6,897 nt of DNA from Anaerolinea thermophila (lineage in GTDB: Bacteria > Chloroflexota > Anaerolineae > Anaerolineales > DRKV01): contig DYKW01000098.1 in the NCBI GenBank assembly GCA_020722405.1, positions 1 through 6,897 of the forward strand. Reading direction: 5' to 3'. Numbering within the stretch: position 1 is the stretch's first letter; each line of letters opens with the position of its first letter. A program made the translations under genes and the position numbers. Shown here piece by piece: positions 1 to 6,897 of this stretch. The notes beneath the pieces are model-generated. The model was not told the DNA's origin and made no database searches. It worked only from the letters and a program-made list of their open reading frames with translations.

Positions 1-32
1 AAAAATGATTTTCACCACCAGACATGAAAATC
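1..32 (-). terminator. Possible Rho-independent terminator after the SDR gene
   Basis: On the minus strand, just past the SDR stop codon, GATTTTCA (32-25) can pair with TGAAAATC (14-7). This makes an 8-bp stem with a 10-nt loop, followed by A and then five T to the window edge. The geometry is that of an intrinsic terminator and the position suits the end of the operon. The stem is AT-rich with only two G-C pairs, so it would be weak. The middle heptamer can instead pair with 40-34, a competing hairpin. The window edge hides whether the T-tract continues. Confidence 0.45.
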
Positions 33-50
33 TATTTTCAGATCAGATAC
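10..50. repeat. Left arm of a 41-bp inverted repeat enclosing the locus
   Basis: Positions 10-50 are the reverse complement of 6857-6897 with a single mismatch: A at 47 should pair as G. The 37 bases 10-46 are identical to the complement of 6861-6897. The arm holds an internal near-palindrome, TGAAAAT (25-31) and ATTTTCA (34-40) around a 2-nt centre. It also overlaps the last codons and the stop codon (40-38) of the SDR gene. The match may extend outward past base 10, but the right end of the window stops here, so the outer boundary is unknown. No transposase is present. It could be a dispersed intergenic repeat, the end of a mobile or invertible segment, or an assembly-junction effect. Confidence 0.93.
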
Positions 51-952
51 TCTTTGAGTTTCTGTGGATAACCCTGTTGATAAAGTGTGTAAAAACGCCT
101 CAACATGGGGGAAAGCGTCGGGAGAGCGTGCCCTAGCGCGGTGGAAAGTTTGTGGGTATTCATCCGTAAGTCGGGAGCACGCCGGGCGAGTAATCCAAAA
201 TCGTGCACGCTGATAGGCGCAATCAACCGCTCGTCCAACCCAAAAAGGCGGGCAATGCGTACCCCAAACTCATACTTGCTCACACATTCGGCCGCGAAGA
301 CGTGATACAGGCCGTGCAGGTCTTTTTGCAGCATTTCCACGAAAATTTCGGCGATATGGTTGACCAGCAGCGGGCAGAAAAAGACGTCCGTAAAACCTTT
401 GACGGGATGACCGGTCAGCAGATTGTACAGAAAAAACTCGGCCAAACTGCGATTTCCGGTTGGGCTAAAGCCAAACAGGTTGACGCGCGCCACAATGGCC
501 GCCGCTTCCTCGGCCAACACGGCCTGTTCCCCGGCCAGTTTGGTACGCGCGTAAACACCCAATGGGTTGGGGGAATCGGTTTCGGTGTAGTTGCCCTTGG
601 TACCATCGAAGACCGCATCTGTGGAGACGTGCAACAGGCGCGCTCCGCCCTTCCGACACGCGCGTGCCAGAATCGCGGGGACTTCGGTATTCAGGCGCTG
701 CGCCAGGTCTGGGTTGCGCTCGCAATCTTCCAGGTTGGCTAACGCAGCGGTATGGATGACCCAATCAGGTTTGGCTTCGGCAAATAAGCGTGCGACCGCA
801 CCCGGCTGGGTCAAATCGGCCTGCAACACGGGGAACGGCGCCCCTTGCAGGCGGGTACGATGGACAGCTCCCGTCACCTGATGCGCACGATGGGTTTCCA
901 GGGCCAGGTTTAGCCCCAGCAACCCACTCGCTCCGGTGATGAGGAGTTTCAT
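38..952 (-). CDS. SDR-family nucleotide-sugar reductase/epimerase, RmlD-like
   Basis: This 304-aa protein is a cytoplasmic extended SDR of the RmlD (dTDP-4-dehydrorhamnose reductase) type. Visible motifs are the N-terminal Rossmann glycine motif GASGLLG (7-13), HTAAL (67-71), STDAVFDG (110-117) with catalytic-type S110/T111, Y134 and K138 of the YxxxK motif, and a C-terminal RMNTHKLSTALG stretch (263-274) typical of RmlD-like proteins. Length is normal for the family. It most likely reduces a 4-keto-6-deoxy nucleotide sugar with NAD(P)H. Its neighbour is the PseB-type dehydratase, 52 bp upstream, rather than rmlA/B/C, so a UDP-4-keto-6-deoxy-HexNAc is a likelier substrate than the dTDP-rhamnose precursor (inference). 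The ATG at 952 is chosen because the Rossmann strand begins at once; no clear Shine-Dalgarno precedes it. The stop codon and last two codons lie inside the inverted repeat. Confidence 0.88.
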   Translation of the reverse strand: MKLLITGASGLLGLNLALETHRAHQVTGAVHRTRLQGAPFPVLQADLTQPGAVARLFAEAKPDWVIHTAALANLEDCERNPDLAQRLNTEVPAILARACRKGGARLLHVSTDAVFDGTKGNYTETDSPNPLGVYARTKLAGEQAVLAEEAAAIVARVNLFGFSPTGNRSLAEFFLYNLLTGHPVKGFTDVFFCPLLVNHIAEIFVEMLQKDLHGLYHVFAAECVSKYEFGVRIARLFGLDERLIAPISVHDFGLLARRAPDLRMNTHKLSTALGHALPTLSPMLRRFYTLYQQGYPQKLKEYLI

Positions 953-1004
953 AGGGAAGTTTAGTGTATCAGGTTTTCGCGGTCAGGCAGGAGGGCATAC
1001 GCTT

Positions 1005-2015
1005 CTACCCATCCAACACACCATTGGCGTAGGCTTCTTCGAAAGGCGCAACAAAGGAGCGCATCTGCTCGGGAGTCAACCACTCAGGGTTGCTATCGCT
1101 CGAATAGCGGAAGCCATCTTCCACCAGGCGGCCACGCTGCATCCAGTCGCCGCCAAACCAAAAGGCCTCCACCGGCAAGACCACAAACATATCGTCGAGT
1201 TCTACCGTAGAACGAGATTCATCACGCGAAATCAGGACCTCATGCAATTTTTCGCCAGGACGAATGCCAATGGTTTCGATTTCCGCTTCCGGGGCAATCG
1301 TACGCGCCAGGTCCATAATCGTGGTGCTGGGAATCTTCGGTACAAAGACCTCACCGCCTTGCATTTGTTCGATGCAGCGGATAACGAAGCGCACGCCCTG
1401 TTCCAGCGAAAGCCAGAAGCGCGTCATGCGTTCGTCGGTCACCGTCAATTTGCCACTTGCGCGCTGCCGCAAAAAGACGGGCACCACCGAACCGCGGCTG
1501 CCAACCACGTTGCCATAACGCACACAACTGAAGCGCGTCGCCTTACCGGCCGCATAAGCATTGGATTGGATAATCAACTTCTCGGCAGCCAATTTGGTCG
1601 CCCCATACAAATTGACCGGGTTGACGGCCTTGTCGGTGCTCAACGCCAGCACACGCTTTACACCGGCATCCAGGGCGGCATCTACGACATTGCTGCTCCC
1701 CAGGATATTGGTCTTGACGGCTTCCATGGGGTTGTATTCACAAGCCGGCACTTGCTTGAGCGCCGCGGCATGTACCACAATGTCCACACCGTGCATGGCG
1801 CGATACAGGCGCTCTTTATCCCGTACATCACCAATGAAATAACGCAGTGAGGGGTGATTGAATCCTTTCAGGCGCATTTCATGTTGTTTCAGTTCATCGC
1901 GGCTGTACACGATGATTTTCGCCGGTTGGTACTCATCCAACAACATGCGAATGAATTTTTTACCAAACGACCCCGTACCACCGGTCACAAGTACGACTTT
2001 ATCTTTCCAATCCAT
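1005..2015 (-). CDS. pseB: UDP-N-acetylglucosamine 4,6-dehydratase (inverting), PseB type
   Basis: This 336-aa protein, the length typical of PseB, is expected to convert UDP-GlcNAc to the 4-keto-6-deoxy-L-arabino sugar nucleotide, using bound NADP and inverting C5. It starts with the nucleotide motif TGGTGSFGKKF (11-21). It then shows YSRDELKQHEMR (37-48), IGDVRDKERL (61-70), HAAALKQVPACEYNP (82-96), LSTDKAVNP (125-133), the catalytic Y137 and K141 of YGATK, RYGNVVGSRGSV (166-177) and IGIRPGEKLHE (249-259). All are PseB/FlaA1 hallmarks, and the S126-T127-D128-K129 dehydratase active-site block is intact. The ATG at 2015 has GGAG five bases upstream, next to the methyltransferase stop. No PseC aminotransferase or later pseudaminic acid gene is in the window, so the end product is uncertain. 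The FnlA/CapE branch is a less likely alternative. Confidence 0.92.
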   Translation of the reverse strand: MDWKDKVVLVTGGTGSFGKKFIRMLLDEYQPAKIIVYSRDELKQHEMRLKGFNHPSLRYFIGDVRDKERLYRAMHGVDIVVHAAALKQVPACEYNPMEAVKTNILGSSNVVDAALDAGVKRVLALSTDKAVNPVNLYGATKLAAEKLIIQSNAYAAGKATRFSCVRYGNVVGSRGSVVPVFLRQRASGKLTVTDERMTRFWLSLEQGVRFVIRCIEQMQGGEVFVPKIPSTTIMDLARTIAPEAEIETIGIRPGEKLHEVLISRDESRSTVELDDMFVVLPVEAFWFGGDWMQRGRLVEDGFRYSSDSNPEWLTPEQMRSFVAPFEEAYANGVLDG

Positions 2016-2020
2016 GCAAA

Positions 2021-2024
2021 CTCC
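2021..2024 (-). promoter_or_regulatory. Ribosome binding site of the dehydratase gene
   Basis: GGAG lies five bases before the ATG at 2015 and directly after the methyltransferase stop codon, reading TGAGGAG. The placement lets a ribosome ending on the methyltransferase reinitiate on the dehydratase, and it supports this start codon. Confidence 0.75.
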
Positions 2025-2894
2025 TCATGCAGATTTTTTGAAAATAAGCAATGGGTAAGCACCATGCTTCCCAAAGAAATGCGGAAAACGCTCTTCCAAC
2101 CAGAAAAGGCCTCGCAAAACCCAGCGTCCTCCCAGCCAGGTGTGGATATAAAAACGCAACGCGCTGGTATTCACACTGCGCCAAACGCGTATTTCCAACG
2201 GGAACAAACCACCGACATGCGTCAACAGCCAGCGATAATCATATTTATCGGTGTACGCGACCTTGAGTTCGGCCTGCGCCGCGGCACGTCCCGACTTTTG
2301 GGAGGCTTGCTTCCCTGCGATGCGCCGCGCCAGCCCTCCAATCCAACGTTTCAGGCGTTTCTTGACCCGAATGGGGAAATTCACCCCATAGGAAAAGCGC
2401 GCCAACCCCCATCCATTGACGGCGACCCCGCTGCCCCCAGGTTTGAGCACCCGGTACAACTCATTGTATGCCCTGGGGTGCTCTTCGCGCGGCAAGTGGT
2501 GAATGGTATGCAAGGATACCACACCATCCACAGCATCGGCCTTGAAAGGCAAATTGGCGACATCAACAACGACAAACAGGCCGTGTTCCCCAATGCGTTG
2601 GCGTGCTTCTTGCAAGGCCACAATGGAAATATCGGCACAGATGCGAAAACGGTAGCCTGCGGAGTAGGTCAGGTATTCGGGGTACTGAATCGGCCCTGAA
2701 CCGGCATCCAGCAGATATTTTCCGCCGGCAGGCAAATGCCGCTTGACGCGCAGGTGGCAGCGATGAATGTACTCGCGCGAAACGGGGCGCAAGTCTTCGT
2801 ATTTGGCATTCTGGTATAACCCCTCAGTCACTTGCTGCCAGCCAACTCGATCGTAAAACGCCCGCACTTGGGATTTGAGATTTACATCATTCAT
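2025..2894 (-). CDS. Class I SAM-dependent methyltransferase
   Basis: This 289-aa cytoplasmic protein is a class I methyltransferase, Methyltransf_11/UbiE-like in its core. SAM-binding motif I is DAGSGPI (63-69). It is followed by an acidic strand end in ADIS (87-90), DVANLPF (111-117), the post-motif segment VSLHTIHHLP (126-135) and RVLKPGG (148-154). A basic stretch (about 177-201, rich in K and R) and a C-terminal region of about 90 residues follow the core and may set substrate choice. The frame stays open far upstream inside the transferase gene, but the ATG at 2894 is preferred: it has AAGGAG nine bases upstream and an ATGA overlap with the transferase stop, and the protein then starts with an ordinary helical segment. 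The substrate cannot be read from the sequence. Given its neighbours it probably methylates a sugar of the glycan or of a glycan precursor. Confidence 0.88.
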   Translation of the reverse strand: MNDVNLKSQVRAFYDRVGWQQVTEGLYQNAKYEDLRPVSREYIHRCHLRVKRHLPAGGKYLLDAGSGPIQYPEYLTYSAGYRFRICADISIVALQEARQRIGEHGLFVVVDVANLPFKADAVDGVVSLHTIHHLPREEHPRAYNELYRVLKPGGSGVAVNGWGLARFSYGVNFPIRVKKRLKRWIGGLARRIAGKQASQKSGRAAAQAELKVAYTDKYDYRWLLTHVGGLFPLEIRVWRSVNTSALRFYIHTWLGGRWVLRGLFWLEERFPHFFGKHGAYPLLIFKKSA

Positions 2895-4483
2895 TGGCTT
2901 TGACTCCTTGTCCACTTGCGCGGTGCGCCCGCCAGACAGGCAAAGGTCTCGGAAAATGCCGCCTGACCTTCTGGGTTCAGGAAACGGCTTAGGGGCCAGG
3001 CTTCCACGTCTTTTTTGAAGTGCACAAGATGCCAGGGGAAAGGCATGGGGTAATCGAAGAAGAAACGATACGCATAGCGCCAGGCCAGGTCTACCTGCTC
3101 CCGAGAGGGGCCAAAATCGTGTGGACGTTCCAAGATGTCTTCCAGGGTAGCAAAATAGGCCTCCCAACTTTGCGGGTCGTAGGTAAAGCCGCGCCCACGG
3201 TAGTGGGTGTATCCCGCTACAATCACCGGTACGCCGCTCATTGCCATTTCCATGCCCACGGTCGTGGTGTACACCAATCCCAAATCGGCAATTTGCACCA
3301 AATCGTACGTGTTGACCGGGTCTTCGGCTGCCACCAGGTGAATGTGCTCCGGCAGTTCCGGCAAGACCTCATGCACCACATCGGCCACCGAGGGGCCCTG
3401 GGTATATTTCTCGCCGGGATGAATGCGCACCACCAATTGTACCTGCGGCCGGTTGACAAAGGCCTGTACCGTGCGTTGCAGCCATTCGGTCATACTCTGG
3501 GAGAAAACCTGACGCCCCAGGGTCAGGCTGTCGCCGATCACATTGGCGGCCAGTAAAACCATCGGGCGGGCATCCAACCCGAGGGTCGCGCGTGCCTGTT
3601 CCCCGCCTTCAGAGGGAACTCCCTGCCAGCGGCGGGCAAAATTTTCCCACAACGAGCCTTTTCGACGGGCGGTAAATAACGCCCGCACGCGTTGGGTTTC
3701 GGTTTCGTCCAACGGCGTATCCCCAAGGGCCTGCCACAAGGCATCGGTCTCCTGGCGCATCACTTGCGCATTTTTGGCAAACCAAATGCGGTCGCGCTGC
3801 TCGCCAAACTCATACGTTACGGCATCAATTCCCAAATAGCGCGCTACCTGATAGAGCGCGCCAAATTCCAAAATACTGCCATTGGGCACGATAACCACAT
3901 CCGGACGGGTGTGTCCAAGGTGAACCCAAGCGGCACGGGCGGCGTGCAGGTTACGCGCCCACCGCAAGCGGTACAGGTCGCTCTGCGGGTCGATCTCTTC
4001 CACCTGCAAGGTATACTGCACGTCCTGGACGGTCAGGGTTTCCAGGGCACTGTTTAGTACGTCAGGCAAGGGCACCTGGGGCGCTTCGAGGAACGAGACC
4101 ACCTGCAAGGTTGGTTCGGCTGCCCGCAACACGCTGCGGGTGTAGGCACCCTGGCGGCGCAGGTCAAAACGGGAGAGCGGCGTCTGCCAGCGGGCGTATG
4201 GCAAATACGCCAGGGTGACCTGATGTCCCAACGCCGCCAACGCCATGCTCAACAAGGCAGTGTGCGTCGTCCAGTAGTTGAGCATGGTGAACACCAGGAT
4301 TCGTTTGCCGGGCGTCTGTGCCGGCGGGGATGATTTTGCTTCCGCCTGCCAGCGCGGCAATTGTCGGCGCAGTGCTTCCAGGTTGACACCACCGGTCGGT
4401 TGTCCACGTTGACGCAACAGCCAGTAGGCTTCGGCCGTCAACGGCATTTCTCCAAGAAGGTTTTTGAACGTTGATTTTAGCAA
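2891..4483 (-). CDS. KpsC-like capsule polysaccharide glycosyltransferase (GT-B fold)
   Basis: This 530-aa protein resembles the capsule polysaccharide biosynthesis family (KpsC/LpsZ-like). The recognisable C-terminal half has VVRIHPGE (351-358), then NTYDLVQIAD (391-400), TTTVGMEMAMSGVPVIVAG (406-424) and THYRGRGFTYDP (426-437). This order (HP box, then the acceptor-site S/T-V-G-x-E and G-x-P-V, then the Y-x-G-x-T box) is typical of that family. The N-terminal half starts with a conserved-looking helix (LLGEMPLTAEAYWLLRQRG, 9-27) and a first Rossmann strand at RILVFTMLNYW (61-71). No membrane segment is seen, so it probably acts at the inner face of the membrane. The chosen start is a TTG at 4483 because it keeps the whole N-terminal helix. 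An ATG at 4447 is possible but its GGAG is only two bases away. Donor sugar and linkage are unknown. Confidence 0.72.
   Translation of the reverse strand: MLKSTFKNLLGEMPLTAEAYWLLRQRGQPTGGVNLEALRRQLPRWQAEAKSSPPAQTPGKRILVFTMLNYWTTHTALLSMALAALGHQVTLAYLPYARWQTPLSRFDLRRQGAYTRSVLRAAEPTLQVVSFLEAPQVPLPDVLNSALETLTVQDVQYTLQVEEIDPQSDLYRLRWARNLHAARAAWVHLGHTRPDVVIVPNGSILEFGALYQVARYLGIDAVTYEFGEQRDRIWFAKNAQVMRQETDALWQALGDTPLDETETQRVRALFTARRKGSLWENFARRWQGVPSEGGEQARATLGLDARPMVLLAANVIGDSLTLGRQVFSQSMTEWLQRTVQAFVNRPQVQLVVRIHPGEKYTQGPSVADVVHEVLPELPEHIHLVAAEDPVNTYDLVQIADLGLVYTTTVGMEMAMSGVPVIVAGYTHYRGRGFTYDPQSWEAYFATLEDILERPHDFGPSREQVDLAWRYAYRFFFDYPMPFPWHLVHFKKDVEAWPLSRFLNPEGQAAFSETFACLAGAPRKWTRSQSQ
2904..2909 (-). 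promoter_or_regulatory. Ribosome binding site of the methyltransferase gene
   Basis: AAGGAG lies inside the end of the transferase gene, nine bases before the ATG at 2894. It settles this start against the longer open frame upstream. The start and the transferase stop share ATGA (2894-2891), a classical arrangement for translational coupling. Confidence 0.75.
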
Positions 4484-4530
4484 GGTTATTCGTTCTCTCT
4501 ACGCGCGGTCAGTCAGCGCGGGGTGGTCGG

Positions 4531-5805
<1,275 letters not shown>

Positions 5806-5819
5806 AACATGTAGTCGCG

Positions 5820-5867
5820 TAGTTAGTTAGTTTGGTAGTTAGTTAGTTTGGTAGTTTGGTTGTTTGG
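5820..5867. repeat. Octad tandem array upstream of wzt
   Basis: Six consecutive 8-bp units: TAGTTAGT, TAGTTTGG, TAGTTAGT, TAGTTTGG, TAGTTTGG and TTGTTTGG. The first four form two perfect copies of a 16-bp unit (5820-5835 and 5836-5851). The array ends 15 bases 5' of the wzt start codon, in the space where translation signals would normally lie. Perfect neighbouring copies suggest recent expansion by slippage. Confidence 0.9.
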
Positions 5868-5878
5868 TGGTCGGCGGG

Positions 5879-5955
5879 CACTTTGCACTTTTCACTCTGC
5901 ACTCTGCACTCTGCACTTTTCACTCCGCACTCTGCACTTTTCACTCTTCACTCGA
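5879..5955. repeat. Eleven-unit heptad tandem array between permease and ATPase genes
   Basis: Eleven 7-bp units run without a break in period: CACT followed by TTG, TTT, CTG, CTG, CTG, TTT, CCG, CTG, TTT, CTT and CGA. The first four bases, CACT, are invariant and the last three vary. Such short heptad arrays are known from cyanobacteria (STRR sequences) and other bacteria. Together with the octad array it fills most of the 183-bp gap (5806-5988). No coding sequence is supported there; only about 33 bases (5956-5988) lie between it and the permease stop. Confidence 0.92.
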
Positions 5956-5988
5956 TGAGTCACTGTTCGCTGAAGGCTATCGCCCGAT

Positions 5989-6810
5989 CTACACCATATC
6001 GGCAAAAGTGCGCTCCATACGGCGGAAGTAAAACAAACCACTAATCAACAATAAAATAGAAATGCCGGCAGACACCAGCAAAGGCGTCATTTCCGGTTGC
6101 CGGGTGCCCAGCAAGGCCCAGCGGAAACCTTCCACCACGCCGGCCATGGGGTTGAGGGCATACACCAGACGCCATTTTTCCGGCACTTCGAAGGCGGAGT
6201 ATGCCACCGGGGTAATCAGCAACCACAATTGCGTCAGGAACGGCAGGATGTAGCCGATGTCACGGTACATCACATTGAGCGCAGAAAGCCACAAACCGAC
6301 GCCTAGCGCAGTAGACATCGCCAACAGTAAGAAGAGCGGCAAGGTCCAGATAGCCGTTGTAGGGACGATGCCGTAGTACAACATCATCCCCAGCAAGACC
6401 ACGAAGGCAATGGCGAAATCCACCAGTCCGCCCAATATTTTGGAGAGGGGCAAAATCAGGCGCGGGAAGTAAATTTTGGTAATCATGGCACGATTTGCCA
6501 TCATCGAACGGCCGGCGTCACTCAGTGCGGTAGAAAAAAGTCCCCAAGGGAGCAGTGCGGAGAAGGTGAAGATGGGGCGCGGAAAACCTTCCGAGGACAT
6601 ATTCGCCAGATTGCCAAAAATAACGCTGAGCACGACCATGTTGATCAACGGTTGCAAAATCGCCCAGGCCGCGCCCAGGACGGTTTGTTTGTAACGCACC
6701 AGTACATCGCGCCAGGTCAAAAAGAAGACCAATTCCCGGTAGCGCCACAAATCTTTCAAATTGAGCGAGACCCAACCGCGGGAGGGTTTGAGTAGAATCG
6801 GTTCGTTCAT
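5989..6810 (-). CDS. wzm: Wzm-type ABC-2 polysaccharide exporter permease
   Basis: This 273-aa inner-membrane protein is of normal length for a Wzm/TagG permease. It has an amphipathic N-terminal segment (LWRYRELVFFLTWRD, 21-35), the conserved RYKQTVLGAAWAILQP loop (39-54), then six hydrophobic segments near 46-68, 80-97, 118-146, 154-178, 185-206 and 243-262. The NVMYRDIGY loop (179-187) and the LNPMAGVVEGFRWALLG block (219-235) are typical of O-antigen and teichoic-acid exporters. It should form the homodimeric channel that the wzt product energises. The ATG at 6810 is the only good start. It has no Shine-Dalgarno; instead the tandem repeat at 6814-6841 occupies that place. It is the first gene of the visible operon. 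The promoter may lie between the repeat arm and the gene or outside the window. Confidence 0.93.
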   Translation of the reverse strand: MNEPILLKPSRGWVSLNLKDLWRYRELVFFLTWRDVLVRYKQTVLGAAWAILQPLINMVVLSVIFGNLANMSSEGFPRPIFTFSALLPWGLFSTALSDAGRSMMANRAMITKIYFPRLILPLSKILGGLVDFAIAFVVLLGMMLYYGIVPTTAIWTLPLFLLLAMSTALGVGLWLSALNVMYRDIGYILPFLTQLWLLITPVAYSAFEVPEKWRLVYALNPMAGVVEGFRWALLGTRQPEMTPLLVSAGISILLLISGLFYFRRMERTFADMV

Positions 6811-6813
6811 GTT

Positions 6814-6841
6814 AAGTGGTAAGTGGTAAGTGGTGAGTGGT
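6814..6841. repeat. Four-unit heptad repeat at the 5' end of wzm
   Basis: Three perfect AAGTGGT units (6814-6820, 6821-6827, 6828-6834) and one GAGTGGT (6835-6841) stand three bases before the wzm start codon at 6810. Read on the minus strand each unit contains CACT, the same invariant core as the heptads between wzm and wzt but in the opposite orientation. The array covers the expected ribosome-binding site. Confidence 0.92.
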
Positions 6842-6856
6842 TCGACCGTAAATTTA

Positions 6857-6897
6857 GTACCTGATCTGAAAATAGATTTTCATGTCTGGTGGTGAAA
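6857..6897. repeat. Right arm of the 41-bp inverted repeat
   Basis: This is the reverse complement of 10-50 with one mismatch, and bases 6861-6897 match perfectly over 37 bp. The arm runs to the very last base of the window, so its true outer limit is not visible. It lies 47 bp upstream of wzm, with the promoter region of the operon either inside it or beyond it. The internal near-palindrome of the left arm is conserved. Confidence 0.93.

Noticed and set aside
936..1850. A long plus-strand open frame of about 304 codons, and similar plus-strand frames at 203-742, 1854-2699 and 4471-5493
   Set aside because: Each lies opposite a well-identified minus-strand gene, shows no recognisable domain, and has the His/Arg/Gln-rich make-up usual for antisense frames of GC-rich genes.
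2025..3167. A 380-residue form of the methyltransferase starting at 3167
   Set aside because: The first 91 codons overlap the conserved transferase gene in another frame and show no family motif. The start at 2894 has a good ribosome binding site and an ATGA overlap.
4502..4520. A hairpin CGCGC/GCGCG with a 9-nt loop between wzt and the transferase gene, considered as a terminator
   Set aside because: The stem is only 5 bp and no T-tract follows on the minus strand. The gap is 47 bp within what looks like one operon.
5856..6044. A plus-strand 62-codon open frame rich in Leu, His, Ser and Thr
   Set aside because: It is a direct translation of the heptad array, which is 7 bp in period and so cycles through frames as a 7-residue repeat. 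It then runs into the permease gene on the other strand.
6842..6856. A TAAATT-like -10 box upstream of wzm
   Set aside because: No -35 element at a proper spacing could be recognised, and AT-rich hexamers are common in such DNA, so no promoter is claimed.

Overview
The window is one densely packed polysaccharide locus. All six genes lie on the minus strand and read from right to left: a Wzm-type ABC-2 permease, a Wzt-type ATPase with a C-terminal carbohydrate-recognition domain, a KpsC-like GT-B transferase, a SAM methyltransferase, a PseB-type UDP-GlcNAc 4,6-dehydratase and an RmlD-like SDR. No RNA gene, transposase, integrase, toxin, phage gene or CRISPR array is visible. The assignments rest on protein motifs only, because no database could be searched.

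The organism cannot be fixed from this sequence. The base composition is moderately GC-rich by eye. The genes are of bacterial surface-glycan type, two of the genes lack a Shine-Dalgarno sequence, and the intergenic DNA carries short 7- and 8-bp tandem repeats. This would suit an environmental bacterium such as a member of the Chloroflexota (Anaerolineae type) or another lineage rich in heptad repeats, but that is a low-confidence impression.

Layout from right to left. 6897-6857 is one arm of an inverted repeat. 6841-6814 is a four-unit 7-bp tandem repeat touching the 5' side of the permease gene (6810-5989). 5988-5806 is an unusual 183-bp gap filled by an 11-unit heptad array and a 6-unit octad array. 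The ATPase follows (5805-4531), then a 47-bp gap, the transferase (4483-2891), the methyltransferase joined by an ATGA overlap (2894-2025), the dehydratase after 9 bp (2015-1005), a 52-bp gap, and the SDR (952-38). The stop codon of the SDR lies inside the second arm of the inverted repeat (10-50).

The likely joint task is to make and export a surface glycan. PseB and the SDR would make an unusual UDP-6-deoxy-N-acetylhexosamine (inference). The KpsC-like protein would transfer sugar, and the methyltransferase may methylate the chain. Wzm and Wzt would export it, with the Wzt C-terminal domain possibly reading a chain-end mark. The features most worth a second look are the near-perfect 41-bp inverted repeat enclosing the whole six-gene set, and the microsatellite-like arrays on both sides of the permease gene.
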